Source: Citromicrobium sp.
GTDB lineage: Bacteria > Pseudomonadota > Alphaproteobacteria > Sphingomonadales > Sphingomonadaceae
Direction of reading: 5' to 3'
Assembly (NCBI GenBank): GCA_003248395.1
Contig: QFNA01000064.1
Coordinates: forward strand, 1 to 9,790
Length of the DNA: 9,790 bases
Under the pieces are notes generated by a model. It worked only from the letters and a program-made list of their open reading frames with translations. It had not been told where the DNA came from and did no database searches. Position numbers and translations under genes: made by a program. Shown piece after piece: positions 5,411 through 9,790 of this stretch (positions are counted from its first letter, which is position 1; every line of letters starts with the position of its first letter).

Positions 5411-6571
5411 TTGAACGAAAAACATTTTAAGGGCGGTCTTTCGGGCCGCGTCGAAAGCTGGTTTCCGGAACGCGAATTCTTCATGCGGTCCAAAGGTAAG
5501 GTCCGCTTTCTAACCGTATCTTCGCGCACGCAAATTCTGGTAGTTGCGGCATTGATTGCGACTCTCTTGGCCTCGCTTGCTCTTCTGGGCACGGCAGGCT
5601 GGTCGCAATACAATGCCAATGCACGGCAGCTGGCTTTGAAAGAGCGCGAATCGCGCATCGCTAGCGCAGAGAATCGCGTGGAAGCCTATCGCGAAGACAT
5701 TGATGCCGTTGCTGGCGATCTCGTCAAGCGACAGGAATTCATCGAAACGATGGTCGACGCCCTGCCCGAGGACGTGACCGCGATCGAGCAGATCGATGCA
5801 GTCGCAGATGCGGAAGGAGAGGCTCGAAAGATCAGCGCCGCCTTACCCGAAGCAGCCGCACTCGCGCAGATCGAATCGCGCCAGCTCGCCTTTGTTGCGA
5901 AACTCACCCGCTACGCCGAATGGCGGGCCCGGCGCGCGGCCGATGCACTGCGCCAGCTCGGGCTCAATCCCGATTCGATGGCACGTCAGGCCGATCGAAC
6001 TGCAATGGGTGGTCCGCTCGAGGCGCTTGCAACGGGACATGACGGTACGGTTGATCCGCGCTTCGAACGCCTCGGCCAATCGATCGCTCGCATGACCGCT
6101 CTCGAGAACGGGCTTGCCGGTGTGCCGCAGGTCGAACCCGCCAGCCTGCAGTATATTTCATCGGGCTTCGGCTACCGCAGCGACCCGTTCACCGGCGCAG
6201 GGGCGATGCACTCGGGTCTCGACTTCCGTGGTCCGATGGGCGCACCGATCTATTCCGCCGCCCAGGGCCGCGTGAGTTTCGTCGGAACCAAGTCAGGCTA
6301 TGGCAAGACTGTCGAGATTACCCATGGAAACGGTGTCATGACGCGCTATGCTCACATGTCACGCTTCAATGCCCGAGTCGGACAGGAGGTCACGCCGGGC
6401 CAAGTCATCGGGGCTATTGGCAGCACCGGTCGGTCGACCGGCCCGCACCTGCATTTCGAAGTCCGTATCAACGATCGCGCGGTAAACCCCCGCACTTTTC
6501 TGGAGACCGCACCCCATGTTCTCGAAGAAATCCGTCGAGCACCCCAACCCGGCAACGGGCAGCTTCGCTGA
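5411..6571 (+). CDS. Membrane-anchored M23 family metallopeptidase (peptidoglycan endopeptidase)
   Basis: Predicted zinc DD-/LD-endopeptidase cutting peptidoglycan cross-links, anchored in the inner membrane with its catalytic part in the periplasm. From the TTG start (386 residues) it has a basic cytoplasmic N-terminus, one transmembrane helix (about 41-63), a coiled coil (about 72-120), a linker region and a C-terminal LytM/M23 domain (about 247-370). All catalytic residues are present: H-S-G-L-D (His267, Asp271), Y-A-H-M (His315) and H-L-H-F-E (His346, His348), so His267, Asp271 and His348 should bind zinc. Start: TTG with AAGGGA eight bases upstream; the frame is open to 5195, but the extra region overlaps the divergent regulatory DNA and looks unlike the family. 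The end overlaps the bactofilin gene by 56 bp. M23 peptidases paired with bactofilins shape cells in Helicobacter (Csd1/CcmA) and Alphaproteobacteria (LmdC-type), which suggests the same here. Confidence 0.9.
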   Translation: MNEKHFKGGLSGRVESWFPEREFFMRSKGKVRFLTVSSRTQILVVAALIATLLASLALLGTAGWSQYNANARQLALKERESRIASAENRVEAYREDIDAVAGDLVKRQEFIETMVDALPEDVTAIEQIDAVADAEGEARKISAALPEAAALAQIESRQLAFVAKLTRYAEWRARRAADALRQLGLNPDSMARQADRTAMGGPLEALATGHDGTVDPRFERLGQSIARMTALENGLAGVPQVEPASLQYISSGFGYRSDPFTGAGAMHSGLDFRGPMGAPIYSAAQGRVSFVGTKSGYGKTVEITHGNGVMTRYAHMSRFNARVGQEVTPGQVIGAIGSTGRSTGPHLHFEVRINDRAVNPRTFLETAPHVLEEIRRAPQPGNGQLR

Positions 6572-7067
6572 CTCGCCCGTGCCTGCCAACCCTGTCACCA
6601 ATCCGGAGCGTGATCGCATGACCAGTCGCCCGACGACCTCGTCTTCCTCGGTCCTCGGTTCGGACCTCTCGCTCAAGGGCGACATCCGTGCCTCCGCAGA
6701 CCTGCAGATCGACGGCAACGTGGAAGGCGATATTACGTGCACGACGCTGGTTCAGGGCGACACCAGCACGATCACCGGAGGAATCAAGGCTGAATCGGCG
6801 CGGCTCGCCGGTACTGTCAATGGATCGATCGCTGCCCGCGAACTGGTCGTGCTCCGCAGCGCCAAGATCACTGGTGACGTCTTCTATGACGCTCTTACGA
6901 TCGAGCAGGGTGCGCAGGTCGAAGGCCGTTTCGCCCATCGGGGCAGCCGTTCGGCAGCGGGCGGAGCGGGAAAACCCGCCGCTGACAAGCCGCAGCAGGC
7001 CGGCCAGTCTTCGGCTCAGACCGGACAATCACCTTCGGGCAAGCCCGAGCTCTCGGTCGCAAACTGA
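6516..7067 (+). CDS. Bactofilin (BacA/CcmA-like polymer-forming cytoskeletal protein)
   Basis: Cytoplasmic, membrane-associated filament protein that scaffolds cell-wall synthesis or remodelling. The 183-residue product begins MFSKKSVEHPNPATGSF, has a disordered Ser/Thr/Pro-rich N-terminus (about 1-45), a right-handed beta-helix core of bactofilin repeats (about 46-142; L-G-S-D-L-S-L-K-G-D-I, L-Q-I-D-G-N-V-E-G-D-I, G-T-V-N-G-S-I-A-A-R-E-L, A-K-I-T-G-D-V) and a Gly/Gln/Ser/Pro-rich tail (about 143-183). Start: ATG at 6516 with GGAG ten bases upstream. It lies in another frame inside the last 56 bases of the M23 gene, so the two are very likely one operon and translationally coupled. The operon ends at the hairpin at 7092. 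The domain call is secure; the exact morphological role is inferred from the M23 partner. Confidence 0.93.
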   Translation: MFSKKSVEHPNPATGSFADSPVPANPVTNPERDRMTSRPTTSSSSVLGSDLSLKGDIRASADLQIDGNVEGDITCTTLVQGDTSTITGGIKAESARLAGTVNGSIAARELVVLRSAKITGDVFYDALTIEQGAQVEGRFAHRGSRSAAGGAGKPAADKPQQAGQSSAQTGQSPSGKPELSVAN

Positions 7068-7091
7068 GTCTTCCCGCCATCGGGATCGAAC

Positions 7092-7128
7092 GGGCCGCAC
7101 CTGCATCGGCAGGGCGGCCCTTTTCGTT
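7092..7128 (+). terminator. Intrinsic terminator after the bactofilin gene
   Basis: GGGCCGC (7092-7098) pairs with GCGGCCC (7114-7120), and inside it CCTGC (7100-7104) pairs with GCAGG (7109-7113) around an ATCG loop; one A (7099) bulges. TTTTCGTTT follows directly. On the minus strand the same hairpin has no T-tract, so it works mainly for the plus-strand operon, although the convergent ligase gene ends just 5 bases beyond it. Confidence 0.88.
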
Positions 7129-7132
7129 TGCC

Positions 7133-8848
7133 TCAACCGCTCGGCAGAACTTCGGCACGTAGCGCCTTGCGATCCAGCTTTCCGATCATCGTCTTGGGCA
7201 AGGTGTCGCGGACGATCACATCGGCCACCCGCTCGTGCTTGCCTACCCGGGCATTGAGCCAAGCCTTGAGCGCGGCTCCTTCGATCGGCTGAGCGTCTTC
7301 GTCGAGGGTCACATAGGCTTGTGGCTGCTCACCGCGATAGGCATCGGGCACGCCGATCACCAGAGCTTCCTTCACGGCATCGTGTTTCAGCAGGACATCC
7401 TCGACCTGGCTCGGGAAGACCTTGAAGCCGCCCACGGCAATCATGTCCTTGATCCGATCAACGATGGAGAGATAGCCGTCCTTATCGACAGTCGCGACGT
7501 CTCCCGTGCGCAACCAGCGCTTGCCATTGTGTTCAGCAAAAGCTGACGTGACTGTATCGGGCCGGTTCCAGTATCCCTGCATGATCTGCGGTCCGCGCAC
7601 GGCCAGTTCGCCCGGCTCGCCCTCGCCTGCGAGGCGGGAGGCATCTTCCTTGTCGAGCAGCAGGATTTCGGTGCGCGCCAGTGGCTGTCCGATCGTGCCG
7701 GGCTTGCGCAGATTCTCGTAAGGGTTGGTGGACACCACACCCGAACTTTCCGTCAGGCCATAACCCTCGACCAGCCTTACGCCCGATCGCTCCTCGAATT
7801 CCTCGCGCACTTTCGCAGGCATTGGTGCGCCGCCGGATATGCAGATCCGCATGGCCGACCAGTCGGTCTTGTCGAAATTCTTGTGGTCGAGCAATGCCTG
7901 GAACATCGTCGGGACACCGGGAAATGCACGTGGACCGGTACGGCTAATGGTCTTCAACACCTGACCGGCATCAAAGCGCGGTACCATCACGATCTTCCCA
8001 CCATGCAGTACCGTGCGGTTGAGCACACAGGTGTTGGCGAACACATGAAACAGCGGCAGCGCCCCCATCACAGTGTCAGGCTCGCCGCGACCAAAGGGAT
8101 CAATCATGTCGACCTGCGCCGCATTCGCCGACAAATTGCCGTGCGTCAGCATCGCCCCCTTTGGGCGCCCGGTCGTCCCACCGGTATATTGCAGCAGGGC
8201 GAGTTCATCGGATTCGACCTTCGGCAAATCGGCACCGTCATCGTCGCTAGTAATCCAATCCCACGCTCCCAGCCATTCCTGCCATGGTGCGACATCGGCA
8301 CGGTCGGGAATCGCGGCGATATCCTTGCGCTTGAGCAGGCGGAATGCGAGGCTTTTTGCCGGTGGCAATGCATCGGCGAGACGCGTCACTGCCAGCGATT
8401 CGAGCGACGATCCATCGAGCACCGCAAGAGCAGTGGGCAAGAGTGCTGGAGCATCGAGAGTGACGAGCAGCCGCGTTCCCGAATCCTCCACCTGGTGTGC
8501 CAGTTCATCGACAGTGTAGAGCGGCGAGAAATTCACCACCGTCATACCCGCCATCATCGCCCCGTAATACGCCGCGACATAAGTCGGCACATTGGGGAGA
8601 AACAGGCCGACGCGATCGCCGCGTTTCAGGCCACGCGCTTGCAAACCGGCGGCGAAGCGGCGCGCTTCGGTATAAAGATGGCGATAGGTGAATCCGCGAC
8701 CGAGAAAATCGACCAGCGTGGCGTCGGGATGGTGCCGCGCGCTGGCGGAGAAGATGGCGTGCATGGGCCGTTCGGCAACTTCAGCGTCCCATGGTGATGC
8801 GTGGCCGTAATGTTCGGGGGCGGGCGGATAGAACTTACTGACAACCAT
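7133..8848 (-). CDS. AMP-forming long-chain fatty acid-CoA ligase (FadD-like)
   Basis: ANL-superfamily adenylate-forming enzyme expected to activate a fatty acid with ATP and load it on CoA, for beta-oxidation or lipid synthesis. From the ATG at 8848 it has 571 residues, usual for FadD. Visible motifs: the P-loop Y-T-G-G-T-T-G-R-P-K-G (221-231), G-Y-G-L-T-E-S-S-G (362-370), W-L-R-T-G-D (445-450), the hinge and fatty-acyl signature region I-V-D-R-I-K-D-M-I (462-470), and P-K-T-M-I-G-K-L-D-R-K with the catalytic lysine at 557. The frame extends to a TTG at 8938, but that start would lie upstream of the trcR terminator, so ATG 8848 (beginning MVVSKFYPPA) is preferred; its Shine-Dalgarno is weak. 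The chain length of the substrate cannot be fixed from sequence; medium-chain or aryl acids remain possible. It follows trcR but is separated from it by the terminator. Confidence 0.88.
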   Translation of the reverse strand: MVVSKFYPPAPEHYGHASPWDAEVAERPMHAIFSASARHHPDATLVDFLGRGFTYRHLYTEARRFAAGLQARGLKRGDRVGLFLPNVPTYVAAYYGAMMAGMTVVNFSPLYTVDELAHQVEDSGTRLLVTLDAPALLPTALAVLDGSSLESLAVTRLADALPPAKSLAFRLLKRKDIAAIPDRADVAPWQEWLGAWDWITSDDDGADLPKVESDELALLQYTGGTTGRPKGAMLTHGNLSANAAQVDMIDPFGRGEPDTVMGALPLFHVFANTCVLNRTVLHGGKIVMVPRFDAGQVLKTISRTGPRAFPGVPTMFQALLDHKNFDKTDWSAMRICISGGAPMPAKVREEFEERSGVRLVEGYGLTESSGVVSTNPYENLRKPGTIGQPLARTEILLLDKEDASRLAGEGEPGELAVRGPQIMQGYWNRPDTVTSAFAEHNGKRWLRTGDVATVDKDGYLSIVDRIKDMIAVGGFKVFPSQVEDVLLKHDAVKEALVIGVPDAYRGEQPQAYVTLDEDAQPIEGAALKAWLNARVGKHERVADVIVRDTLPKTMIGKLDRKALRAEVLPSG

Positions 8849-8882
8849 GTCAGTTGCATGGCGGCTTAGCGACGCGCCCGCA

Positions 8883-8922
8883 AGCGAAAACGGGGCGCGA
8901 ACCGATGACCGGCCGCGCCCCG
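8883..8922 (-). terminator. Intrinsic terminator after trcR
   Basis: On the minus strand CGGGGCGCG (8922-8914) pairs perfectly with CGCGCCCCG (8899-8891), and the stem is followed by TTTTCGCTTG (8890-8881). It begins 25 bases after the trcR stop and ends about 35 bases before the ligase start. A good match to a Rho-independent terminator on this strand. Confidence 0.88.
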
Positions 8923-8946
8923 CTTCAACGAAATTCAAATAACGCT

Positions 8947-9669
8947 TCAGGCCTCGTCGGTGTTGCCAGTGCCTTCGGCCTCAGCTTCGCGCCGAACGCG
9001 GAGCCATTCCTCGGCCTCGGCTTCCTGTGCAGCTTCTGCGGCAGCTTTTTCGTTCGCATCGCGTTCTGCACGAAGTTCTTCGATAAGCTTCTCGCGGTCG
9101 CTCGTGCCGGAACTCTCGACAGGCGTGGCCTCTTCGTCCTGCGGCAGGTTCTTGGCGGCCTTGGCCACAACCGCATCGAGTTCGCGCTGCGAGCAGAGGC
9201 CCAACGTCACAGGATCCTTGGGTTGGATGTTCTGGATATTCCAGTGGCTGCGCTCGCGGATTGCGCCGATCGTGTTCCGGGTCGTGCCAATAAGCTTGGA
9301 TATCTGCGCATCGGACACTTCGGGATGGTTGCGCAGCAGCCATGCGATGCCGTCGGGCTTGTCCTGACGTTTCGAAACCGGCGTATAGCGCGGACCCTTG
9401 GTGCGGCTCACCGCGACGGGCGCGCGCTGCATCTTGAGCCGGTATTCCGAATCCTTCTGGCCCTTGTCAATTTCCTCTTGCGTCAGTTCGCCTGCATGCA
9501 AAGGATCGCGCCCGGTGTATTTGCTGCTCGCGAGATCGTCCGCCATAGCCTGCACTTCAAGGATATGAAGACCGCAGAATTCGGCAATCTGTTCAAAGGA
9601 CAGGCCGGTGTTGTCGACCAGCCAGGTGGCGGTCGCATGCGGCATCAGCGGGGTCGGTTGGTCGGCCAT
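8947..9669 (-). CDS. trcR: Cell cycle transcriptional regulator TrcR (DUF1013 family)
   Basis: Alphaproteobacteria-specific DUF1013 protein, named TrcR as a cell-cycle transcriptional regulator. The 240-residue product begins MADQPTPLMPHATATWLVDN, the family's typical N-terminus (L-M-P-x-A-T-A-x-W-L-V-D-N-T). Two helix-turn-helix-like regions can be seen: about 23-45 (L-S-F-E-Q-I-A-E-F-C-G-L-H-I-L-E-V-Q) and about 107-140 (I-A-W-L-L-R-N-H-P-E-V-S-D-A-Q-I-S-K-L-I-G-T-T). The C-terminal 50 residues (about 190-235) are an Ala/Glu/Arg-rich coiled coil, possibly for oligomerisation or RNA polymerase contact. Start ATG at 9669; the purine-rich AGGAAGAG lies about 13 bases upstream, a bit far. A terminator follows. 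One GATTC (GANTC) site lies at 9757-9761 in the upstream DNA. The family assignment is firm; detailed function is known only from relatives. Confidence 0.9.
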   Translation of the reverse strand: MADQPTPLMPHATATWLVDNTGLSFEQIAEFCGLHILEVQAMADDLASSKYTGRDPLHAGELTQEEIDKGQKDSEYRLKMQRAPVAVSRTKGPRYTPVSKRQDKPDGIAWLLRNHPEVSDAQISKLIGTTRNTIGAIRERSHWNIQNIQPKDPVTLGLCSQRELDAVVAKAAKNLPQDEEATPVESSGTSDREKLIEELRAERDANEKAAAEAAQEAEAEEWLRVRREAEAEGTGNTDEA

Positions 9670-9694
9670 GAGAAAGCGCTCTTCCTGTGGTCTG

Positions 9695-9726
9695 AAAATA
9701 GAAGGGCCGCCCCTCGCGGAGCGGCC
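9695..9726 (-). terminator. Terminator-like hairpin upstream of trcR
   Basis: On the minus strand GGCCGCTCC (9726-9718) pairs with GGGGCGGCC (9713-9705) around a GCGA (GNRA) tetraloop, with one G-U pair that exists only in the minus-strand RNA, then CTTCTATTTT. This fits an intrinsic terminator of a gene beyond the right edge, or a leader hairpin of trcR, whose start is 26 bases after the T-tract. Confidence 0.7.
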
Positions 9727-9790
9727 GTAGCCCGGATCATGTAAGCGAGACCGGCGGATTCAGCAAGCGTTCTGGTATCAATCGCTTTCC

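Noticed and set aside
7883..8797. Long plus-strand open frame (about 304 codons) inside the ligase gene
   Set aside because: Antisense to a protein with all ANL-family motifs; its translation is rich in Arg/His/Gln and has no recognisable domain. Typical shadow frame in high-GC DNA.
8849..8938. Extended ligase start at TTG 8938
   Set aside because: It would place the start codon upstream of a strong intrinsic terminator and add 30 unusual residues.
8854..9744. Long plus-strand open frame (about 296 codons) opposite trcR
   Set aside because: Fully antisense to the conserved trcR gene and runs through two minus-strand terminators; no domain recognised.
9737..9790. Possible tail of an upstream minus-strand gene (stop TGA at 9739-9737, or another frame ending at 9780-9778)
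   Set aside because: At most 17 codons visible and no recognisable motif; the choice of frame cannot be supported. The hairpin at 9705-9726 does suggest that some gene ends nearby.
1..9790. Search for mobile elements, CRISPR arrays, tRNA/rRNA genes, toxin-antitoxin or defence genes
   Set aside because: None seen; every large open frame that carries conserved motifs belongs to a core function, and no direct-repeat array or transposase motif was found by eye.

Overview
The window is a core, house-keeping chromosomal segment of an alphaproteobacterium, most likely an Erythrobacter-like member of the Sphingomonadales. The clues are a TrcR/DUF1013 cell-cycle regulator, a bactofilin next to an M23 peptidase, a COQ7-type ubiquinone hydroxylase, the gene order nadD-rsfS-rlmH-envC-ctpA, and high GC with frequent CG-ending codons. 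I see no insertion sequence, phage, CRISPR, tRNA or rRNA, and no sign of recent gene transfer.

Left half, minus strand (about 5182 down to 1): nadD, rsfS, rlmH, an envC-like amidase activator, ctpA, a dsbB-like gene and the first 95 codons of coq7. Gaps are about 57, 108, 18, 100 and 19 bp, then a 4-bp ATGA overlap. This reads as one long transcription unit or two, with a possible internal promoter before ctpA. It joins NAD synthesis and ribosome maturation/silencing to envelope work (peptidoglycan hydrolase activation, periplasmic proteolysis, disulfide formation) and ubiquinone synthesis.

Middle, plus strand (5411-7128): after a roughly 230-bp divergent intergenic region with a striking cluster of GATTC (GANTC, CcrM-type) sites come a membrane-anchored, catalytically intact M23 endopeptidase and an overlapping bactofilin gene, closed by a strong intrinsic terminator. 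This is a cell-shape/cell-wall pair.

Right half, minus strand: trcR (9669-8947), its terminator, and a long-chain acyl-CoA ligase-like AMP-forming enzyme (8848-7133). Another terminator-like hairpin lies just upstream of trcR.

Most interesting points: (1) rlmH appears to start at a rare ATT codon, with a well-placed Shine-Dalgarno and the conserved N-terminus encoded from there; (2) four GATTC sites in phase at 8-bp intervals upstream of the M23-bactofilin pair; (3) a perfect 20-bp palindrome between rsfS and rlmH; (4) terminator hairpins only about 35 bp upstream of two start codons. No wholly new multi-gene system is evident.
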